A stretch of DNA of 56,714 nucleotides from Streptomyces oceani (GCF_001751245.1 NZ_LJGU01000114.1:324828-381541), one strand, 5' to 3'. Shown: positions 1 through 10,068, counted from the first letter of the stretch. The notes: generated by a model from the letters alone, not told the origin. Translations and numbers: made by a program.

Positions 1-2
1 GC

Positions 3-332
3 CTCGACGCGCTGCGTGACACGGACGCCGACGCGGCCCTGATGTTCCTGGTCGACCAACCGGGCGTCACGGCGGCGGCCGTCGACCGGGTACGCCGGGC
101 GGGCCCGGCCCCCGACGTCCTCGCCGCGGCGTCCTACGCGGGGCGTCGGGGGCATCCCGTACTGCTCGGCTCCCGGCACTGGAGCGGGGTGCACGCGAGC
201 GCGGCCGGTGACCGCGGGGCACGGGCCTATCTGCGTACGCACGCCGACCGGCTTCGGCTGGTGGAGTGCGGCGACGTGGCGACCCCGGAGGACGTCGACA
301 CCCCGGAGGATCTGAGCCGGCTGGCGCCCTGA
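3..332 (+). CDS. MobA/MocA-like molybdenum cofactor nucleotidyltransferase, C-terminal part
   Basis: The reading frame is open from the window edge and ends at 332, so only the last 109 residues are present. The stretch ALMFLVDQPGVT carries the DQP motif of MobA-like NTP transferases, and GDRGARAYL is typical of the MocA branch, which transfers CMP to molybdopterin to make the cytosine dinucleotide cofactor used by xanthine-dehydrogenase-type enzymes. That role is inferred from the family. It suits the window, which holds two molybdo-hydroxylases (nicotinate-type at 16557-20328 and xanthine dehydrogenase at 53618-56714) and XdhC. The catalytic N-terminal GTP/CTP-binding loop lies outside the window, so CTP versus GTP specificity cannot be judged. 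Confidence 0.7.
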   Translation, partial: LDALRDTDADAALMFLVDQPGVTAAAVDRVRRAGPAPDVLAAASYAGRRGHPVLLGSRHWSGVHASAAGDRGARAYLRTHADRLRLVECGDVATPEDVDTPEDLSRLAP

Positions 333-521
333 GCGGCGGGGCGACAGGCTGACCGGACAGCGGGCGATCCACCTCGATCCGCCTCAGGCATCTCGTGACG
401 GCAGCGGTGGTACGCGCGCGTGACACGCGTGGCACGCGCAGGACTGAGCCGCACGCCCACCACTGTGTGGCACTCCGCGCCACGAACGATGCGAATGGGT
501 CGTACGCCACGTGTCTCGACA

Positions 522-561
522 TCAACAAAGGATTGAAGTTCCACTATAGGGAAACTAGTAT
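522..561 (+). promoter_or_regulatory. malate synthase promoter with two overlapping palindromic operators
   Basis: TTGAAG (533-538) and TAGTAT (556-561) are 17 bp apart and form a plausible vegetative promoter. The palindrome-like TCAACAAAGGATTGA (522-536) overlaps the -35 element and matches sites ahead of uraD and catalase. A second imperfect palindrome, TTCCACTATAGGGAA (539-553), fills the -35/-10 spacer and matches a site ahead of hyi. The sequences are seen directly; repression and regulator identity are inferred. S. coelicolor AllR, an IclR-family repressor of allantoin and glyoxylate genes, is the obvious candidate for the second site. The rest of the 333-696 gap shows nothing else recognisable. 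Confidence 0.6.
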
Positions 562-696
562 CCACAGGTCAGAAGCATCCTAGAAGCCGTGACGCGTCCG
601 TGGCCGTGCTCGCGGCGGGCCGGGAAGGTCTGACACCGGGTGTCGGAGGCCCCGCCCGCCCCGCGGTCCGGGCCCGTCACCGAAGGAGTGACACAC

Positions 697-2310
697 ATGT
701 CCGCACCAGCGCCGTCCCAGCCGATCACGGTCGACGCGCCACCCGTGGACCGCCAGGACGAGGTGCTGACGGACGCGGCCCTCGCCTTCCTGGCGGAACT
801 CCACCGCCGGTTCACCCCGCGCCGCGCGGAACTGCTGGCCGCCCGGGAGGAGCGGCGGGCCGGGATCGCCCGCACGAGCACGCTCGACTTCCTCCCGGAG
901 ACCGCGCACGTACGCGCGGGCGACTGGCGGGTCGCCCCCTCCCCCGCCGCGCTGAACGACCGCCGGGTGGAGATCACCGGGCCCACCGACCGGAAGATGA
1001 CCATCAACGCGCTGAACTCCGGAGCCCGGGTCTGGCTCGCCGACTTCGAGGACGCCTCCGCTCCCACCTGGGAGAACGTCATCGGCGGCCAGCTGAATCT
1101 GACGGACGCCTACGAGCGCCGGCTGGACTTCACCGACGAGCGCGGCAAGTCGTACGCCCTGCGCCCGGCCGAGGAGCTGGCCACCGTGGTGACCCGACCG
1201 CGCGGCTGGCACCTGGACGAGCGCCACCTGCGGCTGGACGGCGAGGCACTGCCCGGCGCCCTGGTGGACTTCGGGCTGTACTTCTTCCGCAACGCCCAGC
1301 GGCTGCTGGACCTGGGCAAGGGCCCGTACTTCTACCTCCCGAAGACCGAGTCGCACCTCGAGGCGCGCCTGTGGAACGACGTCTTCGTCTTCGCCCAGGA
1401 GTACTGCGGCATCCCGTACGGCACCATCCGGGCGACCGTCCTGATCGAGACGATCACCGCGGCGTACGAGATGGACGAGATCCTCTACGAGCTGCGGGAC
1501 CACGCCTCGGGGCTGAACGCCGGCCGCTGGGACTACCTCTTCTCGATCGTGAAGAACTTCCGGGACGGCGGCGCCCGGTTCGTCCTGCCGGACCGCAACT
1601 CGGTCACCATGACAGCGCCGTTCATGCGCGCCTACACGGAGTTGCTGGTACGCACCTGCCACCGGCGGGGAGCACACGCGATCGGCGGCATGGCGGCGTT
1701 CATCCCCAACCGCCGGGACCCGGAGGCGAACGAGCTCGCGCTGGCCAAGGTGCGCGCGGACAAGGACCGGGAGGCCGAAGACGGCTTCGACGGCTCGTGG
1801 GTGGCGCACCCGGACCTGGTCCCGGTCGCGCGGCAGTCCTTCGACGCGGTGCTCGGCGAGCGTCCGCACCAGAAGGAGCGGCTGCGCGAGGACGTCCGGG
1901 TGACCGCCTCCGACCTGATCGCCGTCGACTCGCTGGAGGCACGTCCGACGTACGAGGGGCTGCGGAACGCCGTGCAGGTGGGCATCCGTTACATCGAGGC
2001 GTGGCTGCGCGGCATGGGTGCCGTGGCCATCTTCGGGCTGATGGAGGACGCGGCGACCGCCGAGATCTCCCGCTCCCAGATCTGGCAGTGGGTGAACGCC
2101 GAGGTGGTGCTGGACACCGGGGAGACCGTCACCCCGGAGCTGGTTCGCCGGGTCGCCGCGGAGGACCTGGCCGCCGTCCAGGCGGAGGCAGGCCCGGACG
2201 CCTTCGCCGCCGGCTGCTGGCAGACCGCGCACGACCTGCTGCTGCGGGTCGCGCTGGACGAGGACTACGCGGACTTCCTGACCCTGCCGGCGTACGACCT
2301 GCTGGACTGA
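697..2310 (+). CDS. aceB: malate synthase A
   Basis: Condenses glyoxylate with acetyl-CoA to malate in the cytoplasm. The ATG at 697 follows a clear AAGGAG (683-688), so it is preferred over an in-frame ATG at 640. The 537-residue product has the usual length of form A malate synthase. Family signatures include [21 protein letters not shown] and [20 protein letters not shown] in the first third and [17 protein letters not shown] in the barrel. Its promoter carries operators shared with purine and glyoxylate-salvage genes, and it lies in the same locus as uricase and gcl. This suggests it disposes of glyoxylate from allantoin breakdown rather than serving only the acetate glyoxylate cycle. It appears monocistronic and is followed by a hairpin. 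Confidence 0.95.
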   Translation: MSAPAPSQPITVDAPPVDRQDEVLTDAALAFLAELHRRFTPRRAELLAAREERRAGIARTSTLDFLPETAHVRAGDWRVAPSPAALNDRRVEITGPTDRKMTINALNSGARVWLADFEDASAPTWENVIGGQLNLTDAYERRLDFTDERGKSYALRPAEELATVVTRPRGWHLDERHLRLDGEALPGALVDFGLYFFRNAQRLLDLGKGPYFYLPKTESHLEARLWNDVFVFAQEYCGIPYGTIRATVLIETITAAYEMDEILYELRDHASGLNAGRWDYLFSIVKNFRDGGARFVLPDRNSVTMTAPFMRAYTELLVRTCHRRGAHAIGGMAAFIPNRRDPEANELALAKVRADKDREAEDGFDGSWVAHPDLVPVARQSFDAVLGERPHQKERLREDVRVTASDLIAVDSLEARPTYEGLRNAVQVGIRYIEAWLRGMGAVAIFGLMEDAATAEISRSQIWQWVNAEVVLDTGETVTPELVRRVAAEDLAAVQAEAGPDAFAAGCWQTAHDLLLRVALDEDYADFLTLPAYDLLD

Positions 2311-2329
2311 CGGTACGCCCGTTCCGGAC

Positions 2330-2362
2330 CCGCGGGGATGCGGTCGGTGCCGCTCCCCGCGG
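2330..2362 (+). terminator. hairpin after malate synthase
   Basis: A perfect 9-bp stem, CCGCGGGGA (2330-2338) pairing with TCCCCGCGG (2354-2362), begins 20 bases after the malate synthase stop codon. There is no U tract, which is common for actinomycete terminators. Confidence 0.45.
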
Positions 2363-2537
2363 CCTCGGTCCGCCCCTGACGTGCGTGTACGCTCGCGTAC
2401 GGCCCCGGTCACGAGCCCGCGCACACCTTGACCGACCACCCCGCCAAAGCATGCGAATCGGGGCATACAGTGTCAGAGTGAGTCGCGTCAACCAGCTGGC
2501 GTACCACCGAACGCCGCTGACCGGTCGGGAGTGCGGC

Positions 2538-4712
2538 ATGGAGGCTCGTGGAAGCACGTCCGGTAGGGCACCGGACGCCGAACCCGCGCCGGAAACCGCC
2601 CCGGCCGGCTGGCCGATCGACACGGAAACCGCTCTCGCGCTGAACCGCACCGGCTCCTTCGACTGGGACATCGAGCGCGGTGTCCTGCATCTGGACGCAC
2701 CCGCCCTGGCCGTCTGGGACCTCTCCCGTGCGGAGTACGACGACGACCCGCGCAGTCTCTCCCGCCGGCTGCCCGCCCCCGAGTCGTCCCGGCTGGACAC
2801 GCTGATCGCCCAGGCGCTGGAGAGCGGGAAGCCCGACTACGGCGCCTACTTCCAGATCCAGCGACGGGACGGCACGGTGCGCTGGGCACACACCCAGGGC
2901 ACCGTCTGGCGCGACGAGCGGGGGCGGGCGAGCCGGGTCATCGGCATCATGCGGGACGCCACCGACGAGCTGAGCCAGCCCACCGAGCGGCTCGCGCTGA
3001 ACGCGGAGGGGCTGCGGCACACCTCCGTCGTGGAGCGCACCACCGCGGCGCTCGCGCACGCCCGTACGGTACGCGAGGTCCTGGAGGCGCTGGAGAGCTC
3101 GCGCGGGATGGAGCAGGTGGGGGCCGTCAGCGTGCTCGTGGGGCTCGTCGAGAACGGACGTGTCCGGCTGCTCGGCGGTGGTCCGGCCGAGCATCCGCCG
3201 CAACTGCCGTACAACCGGCTCGACGACCCGCTGCCGATGAGCGAGACGGTACGCACCCGCACGCCGCGGTTCGTCGTCTCCCGGGAGGACTTCGCTTTCC
3301 GCTACCCGCGCGTGCTGCCGTACGTGGAGAGCGTAGGCGCGTCCGCCGGGGCGTACCTTCCGCTGATCGCCCAGGGCACTTCCATCGGCTCGCTGGGACT
3401 GCTCTACCAGTCCCAGCGCGACTTCTCGCCCGAGGAACGCGACCTGCTCACCGCGCTGGCCAGCAGCGTCGCGCAGAGCGTGCAACGGGCCCGGCTCTAC
3501 GAACAGGAGCACGAGCTCGCAAAGGGCCTCCAGGAGGCGATGCTGCCGCACACCGTCCCGGACATCCCGGGCGTACGGGCCGCGGTGCGGTACCGGCCCG
3601 CGCACCAGGGGCGGGACATCGGCGGCGACTGGTACGACGTCATCCCGCTGCCCGGCGGCCGGGTCGCGGCCGTCGTCGGCGACGTGCAGGGGCACGACAC
3701 GCAGGCCGCCGCGGTGATGGGGCAGTTGCGGATCGTCCTGCGGGCGTACGCGGCGGAGGGGCACTCGGCGGCCAGCGTCCTCTCCCGGGCCTCGGCCTTC
3801 CTGAACGACATGGACACCGGCCGGTTCGCCACCTGCCTGTACGTCGAGGCGGATCCGGTCAGCGGCTGGCTGCGGGTCGTACGAGCCGGTCACCTGACGC
3901 CGATACTGCGCCGGCCGGACGGCAGTTGCCGGCAGTTCCCCGTGCTGGGCGCGCTGCCGCTGGGACTGTCCGCTCACTTCGAACTCACCGAGCATCCGGT
4001 GACCACGGTGGAGCTGGAGCCGGGCGAGACCCTGGTGCTCTTCACGGACGGCCTGGTCGAAGTGCCGGGCGGCAACCTCGAGGACGGCCTCGGCGCGCTG
4101 GCCGAACGCATCCGTACGGGCCCCGGCGACGTGGAGCGGCTGGCGGACGCCCTGTGCGAGGTGCCCGAGGGCTTCCCGGGCACCGACGACATGGCGCTGG
4201 TGCTGCTGCAGCGCGAGGCCACAGCGGCCACCCAGCCCGGCCGCCGGCTGCACCAGCACGTGGCCGCCGGTGACCCCGAGGGGCTGTCCGCCGTACGCGA
4301 CATGGTGCGGGCCGCGGCCCGCTCCTGGCGTGCCGGGGAACGGGTGGAGGAGATGGTGCTCGTGACGGACGAGCTGACCACCAACGCGCTGCTGCACACC
4401 GGCGGAGGCGCGGTGGTGACGGTGTATCCGCTGAGCCAGGAGCGTGGGCGGGTGCGGGTGGAGGTGACGGACCGCTCGAGCACCCACCCGCAGTTGCGTA
4501 CGCCCTCCGACACCTCGCTCGCCGGCCGGGGTCTGCTGCTGGTGGACCAGTTGGCGGACATGTGGGGCGTCGAGTCGCGGGGCACCGGCAAGTGCGTGTG
4601 GTGCGAGTTCGCCAACCCGCAGGAGGGAACCAGCGGAGACGGCCGAACCACCCGAGACACCGGCGACAGCGAGGACGGCGGGAAGCCGAGCCGCGACCCG
4701 GCACCGGACTGA
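2538..4712 (+). CDS. PAS-GAF-PP2C (SpoIIE) serine phosphatase with C-terminal HATPase
   Basis: A 724-residue cytoplasmic regulatory protein. A PAS fold lies at about residues 30-140 (ALNRTGSFDWDIE, then RRDGTVRWAHTQGTVW). A GAF domain follows at about 165-320. The SpoIIE-type PP2C phosphatase spans about 345-560, beginning with LQEAMLPHTVPDIPG and including the metal-binding GGDWYDVIPL and GDVQGHD motifs. An RsbW-like HATPase lies at about 575-700 (VTDELTTNALLHT). Such proteins act in partner-switching control of sigma factors or anti-sigma antagonists. The ATG at 2538 follows GGGAG; a GTG at 2478 is an alternative but lacks a good ribosome site. No anti-sigma partner is adjacent, so the target is unknown. 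Confidence 0.85.
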   Translation: MEARGSTSGRAPDAEPAPETAPAGWPIDTETALALNRTGSFDWDIERGVLHLDAPALAVWDLSRAEYDDDPRSLSRRLPAPESSRLDTLIAQALESGKPDYGAYFQIQRRDGTVRWAHTQGTVWRDERGRASRVIGIMRDATDELSQPTERLALNAEGLRHTSVVERTTAALAHARTVREVLEALESSRGMEQVGAVSVLVGLVENGRVRLLGGGPAEHPPQLPYNRLDDPLPMSETVRTRTPRFVVSREDFAFRYPRVLPYVESVGASAGAYLPLIAQGTSIGSLGLLYQSQRDFSPEERDLLTALASSVAQSVQRARLYEQEHELAKGLQEAMLPHTVPDIPGVRAAVRYRPAHQGRDIGGDWYDVIPLPGGRVAAVVGDVQGHDTQAAAVMGQLRIVLRAYAAEGHSAASVLSRASAFLNDMDTGRFATCLYVEADPVSGWLRVVRAGHLTPILRRPDGSCRQFPVLGALPLGLSAHFELTEHPVTTVELEPGETLVLFTDGLVEVPGGNLEDGLGALAERIRTGPGDVERLADALCEVPEGFPGTDDMALVLLQREATAATQPGRRLHQHVAAGDPEGLSAVRDMVRAAARSWRAGERVEEMVLVTDELTTNALLHTGGGAVVTVYPLSQERGRVRVEVTDRSSTHPQLRTPSDTSLAGRGLLLVDQLADMWGVESRGTGKCVWCEFANPQEGTSGDGRTTRDTGDSEDGGKPSRDPAPD

Positions 4713-4764
4713 GCGCCTCAGCCGGCGCACCGCCGCCGAGCGACGTCGCCGGCGGGCGTACCGC

Positions 4765-6246
4765 TCACACGGCCACCGGTACCGGCTCGGTCCACGCCTC
4801 ACGGAGTAGCCCCATCATGCGCCGTACGAGGTCCGGGTGCTGGTCCGCGACGTTCTGTGACTCGGCCGGGTCCTGACGGAGGTTGTACAGCTCCACCTGC
4901 CAGCGGTGGTCCGGAATCTCGCGGTGTCGCCCCGGGGCGAAGCGCACGAGTTTCCAGTCGCCCTGCCGCAGCGCCTCACACAGCCGCGCGCCACGACCGC
5001 GGTCGGCGGCCTGCGAACGGGGGGTAGTGTGCGGGTCGTTCCGGTACCAGTAGAGGTACGGATGGGCACCGGGCCGCTCGCCCCCGGTCACCAGGCCCGC
5101 TATGGACATGCCGTCAAGGTCCTCCGGCACCTCGGCTCCGCCCAACTCGGCGAGCGTGGGCAGCAGATCGGTGAGCGGGGTACGACGGTCGGTCTCGGTG
5201 CCGGCCGAGACCCGGCCGGGCGCCCAAGCGATCAGGGGGACCCGGATGCCGCCCTCGTAGAGGTTCCGTTTGTAGCCACGCAGTCCGCCGTTGGCGTCGA
5301 ACCGCTCCGGGTTGACCCCGGCCTCCTCGTGCGGCCCGTTGTCGCTACTGACCAGCACGATGGTGTCCTCGGCCAGGTCCTTCTCGACCAGCAGGTCGAC
5401 GAGGTCGCCGACGAGCCCGTCCAAATGGCTGATCTGGGCGGCGTGCCCCTTGTTGGCCGCTGACCAGGAGCGCGAGGCGTACGAGGCGTGCTCGAGGTAA
5501 CGACTGGGCGCGTGCGGGGTGTTCGGGGCGACATAGAGGAGGAACGGCTCGTCGGCCGACGCCCGCCGGGTGACGTAGTCGAGTGCCCGCTGCCGGAACA
5601 GGTCCGGCGCGTACACCGCACGCCGGCCGTGCTTATTGGCGGGCAGGGCGACCTGCTTGTCGTTCTCCCAGAGCATCGTGGGATAGAAGTCGTGCGCCCG
5701 GCCGTGCGAGACATAGCCGTAGAACTCCTCGAAGCCACGGTTGTTCGGGTGGCTCGGCTGGTTGGGCTCCTCCGGCCCGAAGCCCCACTTCCCGAAGCAC
5801 GCGGTGCGGTAGCCACGCTCCCGCAGGATCTCGGCGAAGGTGGTGTCCTCCTCCCCCAGCGACGCCTGGGCGCCGTGTAGGGGGTTGTTGCGGACGGTCG
5901 CGTGTCCGGAGTGCAGCCCCGTCAGCATCGAGCAGCGGGACGGCGCGCATACCGGGGCGGGGGCGTAGGCGCTGGTGAAGCGCATCCCCTCGGCGGCGAG
6001 TTGGTCCAGCCGCGGTGTGCTGATGAGTCGCTGTCCGTACGATCCCAACTCGCCCCAGCCCAGGTCGTCGGCCAGCACGACGACGATGTTGGGTCCGGGT
6101 CTCTCACCGTCCCCGCCCACCGCCGTGGTGGCCTCCCGGACCACCCCGCTCTCGGCGAGGGTGGCGACCGTCCCGGTGAGTCCGGCCAGGCCCAGGGCGA
6201 CGGTCCCCCCGGCGAGGACCTGGCGGCGGGTGCTGGTGGCGTGCAA
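4765..6246 (-). CDS. Tat-exported sulfatase (arylsulfatase family)
   Basis: A 493-residue alkaline-phosphatase-superfamily sulfatase. The N terminus has a twin-arginine signal (TRRQVL, residues 6-11) followed by a hydrophobic stretch, so export of the folded enzyme is expected. Metal-binding aspartates occur in VVVLADDLGWG (about residues 56-66), and C100-APSR carries the cysteine that is converted to formylglycine. Later motifs include VSSDNGPHEE. The substrate sulfate ester cannot be told from sequence. Translation appears to start at a TTG (6246-6244), preceded by GAAGGAG at good spacing. It does not share an obvious operon with the purine genes upstream on the same strand. Confidence 0.88.
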   Translation of the reverse strand: MHATSTRRQVLAGGTVALGLAGLTGTVATLAESGVVREATTAVGGDGERPGPNIVVVLADDLGWGELGSYGQRLISTPRLDQLAAEGMRFTSAYAPAPVCAPSRCSMLTGLHSGHATVRNNPLHGAQASLGEEDTTFAEILRERGYRTACFGKWGFGPEEPNQPSHPNNRGFEEFYGYVSHGRAHDFYPTMLWENDKQVALPANKHGRRAVYAPDLFRQRALDYVTRRASADEPFLLYVAPNTPHAPSRYLEHASYASRSWSAANKGHAAQISHLDGLVGDLVDLLVEKDLAEDTIVLVSSDNGPHEEAGVNPERFDANGGLRGYKRNLYEGGIRVPLIAWAPGRVSAGTETDRRTPLTDLLPTLAELGGAEVPEDLDGMSIAGLVTGGERPGAHPYLYWYRNDPHTTPRSQAADRGRGARLCEALRQGDWKLVRFAPGRHREIPDHRWQVELYNLRQDPAESQNVADQHPDLVRRMMGLLREAWTEPVPVAV

Positions 6247-6490
6247 GGGGCGGGCTCCTTCGGGGCATGACGTAAGGGATCATCATCACCCATCCGGCAC
6301 GTCGCTCCTCGCCACCCCTCTGCTCGGCACTCCGCCGCTGGTCCGCCAGGACAGCCTGCTGAGCTGCGGTTTCCACCTGTCGCTGGACCACCGCGAGGAA
6401 GTCCGGTGTCCGCATCGATATGCAGTTGGTACGGAATCCGGACACCGACCACGGGCGCTCCGGCCGCCGGTGCCGCGTGCGGGCGGCGCC

Positions 6491-8049
6491 TCAGGAGGAG
6501 GCCGCCGGCGAGTCCCGTACGCTCGGCTCGCGCTGCCGGCCGACGCGCACAGTCTGTTCGGGGGCGGACTCGGCGGTCGCGTCGTCGGGCGCTGCCCCGG
6601 CCCCTTCCTTGGCCGCTTCGTCCGGGGCATGGGCCGGCTCCGGGTCCGGGGCGGCGGCTGGTTTCCCGCCGAGGTGGTTGAAGAGGTAGTTCAGCACGAT
6701 GGCCACGATGCAGCCGGTGGAGATGCCGGAGTCCAGCACGATCCGGGCGCTCTCCGGGAAGGCGTGATAGAAGCCGTCGGCGGTGATCGGGATGACTCCG
6801 ATGGCGAGTGAAACGGCCACGATCATCACGTTGTTGTCCCGCTCCAGGCCCGCCCTGACCAGGGTCTGGATGCCGCTGGCCGCGACCGAGCCGAAGAGCA
6901 CCACGCCCGCGCCGCCGAGCACTGGCAGCGGCACGGTGGCGATCAGCGCCGCCGCGATCGGCACAGGCCCATCAGGATCAGGAAGCCGCCGCCGACCGCC
7001 ACCACGAAGCGGCTACGCACCCGGGTCATCGCCACCAGACCGATGTTCTGCGCGAAGGCGCTACAGGTGAAGCCGTTGAAGAAGGGGCTGAGGAAGGACC
7101 CGAGGGTGTCCGCGCGCAGCCCCGCGGCGATGGTCCGCTCGTCCGCGGGCCGCTCCACGATCTCGCCGAGTGCCAGCATGTCCGCGGTGGACTCGGTCAT
7201 CGAGACCAGCATGACGACGCACATCGAGATGATGGCCGCGGCCGCGAACTGCGGACCGCCGAAGTGGAAGGGCGTGGGGAAACCGACCACATCGGCCTCA
7301 CCGAGCGCGCTGAAGTCGGTGAGTCCCACCGGGATCGCGATGACGGTGCCGATGATCAGCCCGAGCAGCACGGCGAGCTGTTTCACGAAGCCGCGGGTGA
7401 AGCGGCGGAGCAGGAGTACGACGACCAGGGTGACCGCCGCCATGGCGATGTTCCGCCCCGCGCCGTAGTCGTCCGCGGCCTCGTCCCCGCCCTGTGCCCA
7501 GTTGAAGGTGACGGGCAGCAGCGAGATCCCGATCAGAGTGATCACGGTGCCGGTGACGACCGGCGGGAAGAACCGCACCAGCTTGCTGAAGTAAGGCGCG
7601 ATGAGGAAGCCGAGAGCCCCCGCCACCAGTACCGAACCGAAGATCACCGGGAGCGCGTCGTCCGGCCCCTCCGAGTTCACGATGGCGAGCATCGGGGCGA
7701 CCCCCGCGAAGGTCACGCCGTTGACGAACGGTAGTCTGGCACCGATCTTCCAGATTCCGAGTGTCTGCAGGAGCGTGGCGATGCCGGCGGTGAACAGGCT
7801 GGCGCCCATCAGGAAGGTCAGTTCGGTGACCGAGAGACCCACGGCCGTACCGACGACCAGTGGGGGCGCCACCACGCCGGCGTACATGGCCGCGACATGC
7901 TGTAGGCCGGCGGTGAGCAGCTTGAAGGGTGGCAGGGACTGATCGACGGGGTGCTTCTCCGTCGGATCCGGATGGACATCGGGGACTGGTGGCTCCCCGG
8001 GAGCGTCCGGGGTCCTGCCTTGCGCGCTGAACCTGGGCGTCTTGGCCAC
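6491..8049 (-). pseudogene. NCS2 xanthine/uracil-type permease broken by a one-base frameshift
   Basis: Two overlapping frames together make one NCS2 nucleobase:cation symporter. The first runs from a GTG at 8049 (preceded by AGGAGG) through FVNGVTFAGVAPML and NGFTCSAFAQNIGLV, then goes out of frame after GGGFLILMGL. The family sequence resumes in another frame as PIAAALIATVPLPVLGGAG and runs to 6491. One missing base near 6963-6966, within the run read as GTGCCGATC on the coding strand, explains the break. Without it the protein would be about 520 residues, with an Ala/Glu-rich C-terminal tail. It is last in the uricase-deaminase run, so urate or xanthine uptake is the likely role. A sequencing error is as likely as real inactivation. 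Confidence 0.75.
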
Positions 8050-8640
8050 GCCGGTTCCTCCTGTCGGTTGCACGGGTGTCGCCGTCGACACGCGGTTTCA
8101 GGGAGGTGGTGCACGTGCTCGGTATGCGGTTGTGCGGTCCTGTCGCGCCGTGATCCTTCGGTGGACGTTCCCGGAGGCTCGGCGTGCGGCCGTGCCTCCG
8201 GGAACGGTTCCGCCAGGCGACCCGCTCGGTCGCCTGGAGCCGGCCGAGGCCGTCCCCTCGGCCGGAGTCCTTGTTGCGCCGCCGCGCGCCACGCGCCGAC
8301 CGGCCGTCCGCGCTCGGTTCGCCGCCTGGCGTTCGTACCCGGTGGCGGCGTGCCTCGGTGACGCCAGTTCGTTGGTGGCGGCGGGTGTGGGTGAGGTCTT
8401 GGCGGTACGGCGCCGGCCGCTCCTGCCGGCGCGGCACCGTCGCCCGTGGCAATTCCCCCACGGGACGCCGTGCTTCCTCTTGTCGCGCTCTCGGCCGATG
8501 TCCGGCCAGCGCCGCGGATTCCCCGCCGGGGCCGTGACCGGCGTAGCGGCCCACGGCTCCCCGCGGTACGTGCCCGATGACCGTGGATCACACGGCTCCG
8601 AGCGGTCTGTCCGTCCGTTCCGTCCTGCTCAGCGTGCTGT
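8050..8640 (-). other. gene-free, highly structured leader ahead of the permease
   Basis: About 590 bases between the deaminase stop and the permease start hold no supported gene. They contain four perfect inverted repeats: an 11-bp stem (8168-8178 with 8194-8204), a 10-bp stem (8213-8222 with 8228-8237), a 10-bp stem (8240-8249 with 8256-8265) and an 8-bp stem (8410-8417 with 8425-8432). No known riboswitch consensus was recognised. The structures could be terminators, an attenuator or RNA-processing sites. Confidence 0.5.
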
Positions 8641-10068
8641 TCAGGCTTCGGCCGCGATACGGGCGAGGCGCCTGGCCTCGTCCCGCGCGGCGCGTGCGAC
8701 GTCCTCCTCCTCGACCGTCGTCAGTCGGCCCTGCTCGACCACCGGGCTGCCACCCACCATGGAAAGGGTGACCGGGGCGGCGGCACCGAAGACCAGGGCC
8801 GCCACCGGGTCGGCGATGGTGGAGTGGCCGAGCCCGTCGAGTCTCCACAGCACCAGGTCGGCGAGCTTGCCGGCTTCCAGCGAGCCGATCTCCCGTTCCC
8901 GACCCAGCACTCGGGCGCCTCCATGGGTGCCGAGCCGCAGTGCCTGCCGGGCGGTCAGGGCACGCTCACGATGCGCCCCGAGACGGTTGACGAGCAGCGC
9001 GTTGCGCAACTCGGTGTGCAGTTCACCGGATTCGTTGGAGGCCGTCCCGTCCACGCCGAGACCGACCGGAACCTCGGCCGCCAGCATGTCCGGTACCCGC
9101 GCGATGCCGGCGGCCAACCGGGCGTTGGAGGACGGGCAGTGCGCCACGCCCGTACCGGTGCGGGCGAAGGCGGCGATGTCGGAGTCGGTCAGGTGGACGC
9201 AGTGCGCCATCCACACGTCCTGGCCCAGCCAGCCGGTGGACTCGAAGTAGTCGGTCGGGCCCATGCCGAACAGCTCGTGGCAGAACTGCTCCTCCTCCCG
9301 CGTCTCCGAGCCGTGCGTGTGCAGCCGTACGCCCTTGCGGCGGGCCAACTCGGCACTCTGCCGCATCAGTTCGGTGGACACGGAGAACGGCGAGCAGGGC
9401 GCGACCGCGATCCGCAGCATGGAGTCGAAGGAGGCGTCGTGATAGCGGTCGACGGCCTCCTCGGTGGCCCGCAGGGCTCCGTCCGTGGTCTCCACCGCGA
9501 AGTCCGGGGGCAGTCCACCGTCCGAGACGCCTCGGTCCATGGAGCCACGCGCCGCGGTGAAGCGCACGCCGGTCTCTCGCGCCGCCCGGATCTCGGCGTC
9601 GAGCAGGTCTCCTGCGCCGCGTGGGTGGATGTAGTGGTGGTCGGAGACGGTGGTGGCACCGCCGCGGGCGAGCATCGCCAGGGAACCGCGGGCCGCGGCG
9701 TGCACCATCGGCTCGTCGATCCGCGCCCAGGTGGGATAGAGCGCGACGAGCCAGTCGAAGAGGTTGGCTTCCTGGGCGAGTCCTCGGGTAAGCCACTGGT
9801 AGAAGTGGTGATGCGTGTTGACGAGGCCCGGCGTGAGCAGGTGTCCGCTGCCGTCCACCCGCCGCACGACGTGCTCCAGCCCCGCCGGAGCGGCGCCGGC
9901 TCCCACGGACTCGATCACCCTGCCGCGGATGACGACATGCCCGGAGGGGTACTCCGTGTCCGCGTCGTCCACGGTGGCGATCGCGCAGTTCTCGATGATG
10001 ACGCGCTGTTCCGGAGCCGCGGGGGCTGCTGGGTCCGCGGAGGCTGCTGGGGCTGCTGGGTCTGCCAT
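8641..10068 (-). CDS. 8-oxoguanine deaminase (amidohydrolase)
   Basis: A 475-residue cytoplasmic metal-dependent deaminase of the amidohydrolase superfamily, most like enzymes that convert 8-oxoguanine to urate. Zinc ligands are visible in TPGLVNTHHHFYQWLTRG (HxH, about residues 85-87), LHTHGSE, MAHCVHL and GLGVDGTASNES. It follows uricase in the same orientation, which fits feeding urate from oxidised guanine into the pathway. The start at 10068 is followed by an Ala/Pro-rich tandem repeat (ADPAAPAA twice) encoded by GCTGCTGGG-like repeats; the conserved fold begins only near residue 22. Guanine deaminase or another aminohydrolase activity is possible. Confidence 0.85.
   Translation of the reverse strand: MADPAAPAASADPAAPAAPEQRVIIENCAIATVDDADTEYPSGHVVIRGRVIESVGAGAAPAGLEHVVRRVDGSGHLLTPGLVNTHHHFYQWLTRGLAQEANLFDWLVALYPTWARIDEPMVHAAARGSLAMLARGGATTVSDHHYIHPRGAGDLLDAEIRAARETGVRFTAARGSMDRGVSDGGLPPDFAVETTDGALRATEEAVDRYHDASFDSMLRIAVAPCSPFSVSTELMRQSAELARRKGVRLHTHGSETREEEQFCHELFGMGPTDYFESTGWLGQDVWMAHCVHLTDSDIAAFARTGTGVAHCPSSNARLAAGIARVPDMLAAEVPVGLGVDGTASNESGELHTELRNALLVNRLGAHRERALTARQALRLGTHGGARVLGREREIGSLEAGKLADLVLWRLDGLGHSTIADPVAALVFGAAAPVTLSMVGGSPVVEQGRLTTVEEEDVARAARDEARRLARIAAEA

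Noticed and set aside
2409..4802. Long minus-strand open frame opposite the PP2C gene
   Set aside because: It shows no family motifs, and the plus strand holds clear PAS, GAF, PP2C and ATPase motifs. Long antisense frames are expected in such GC-rich DNA.
8050..8640. Known purine riboswitch ahead of the permease
   Set aside because: The stems do not match the guanine/adenine class or other purine-sensing consensus motifs that I know.
10016..10068. Repeat array at the deaminase 5' end
   Set aside because: The GCTGCTGGG-like repeats are short and encode an Ala/Pro-rich N terminus; they do not form a CRISPR or other array.
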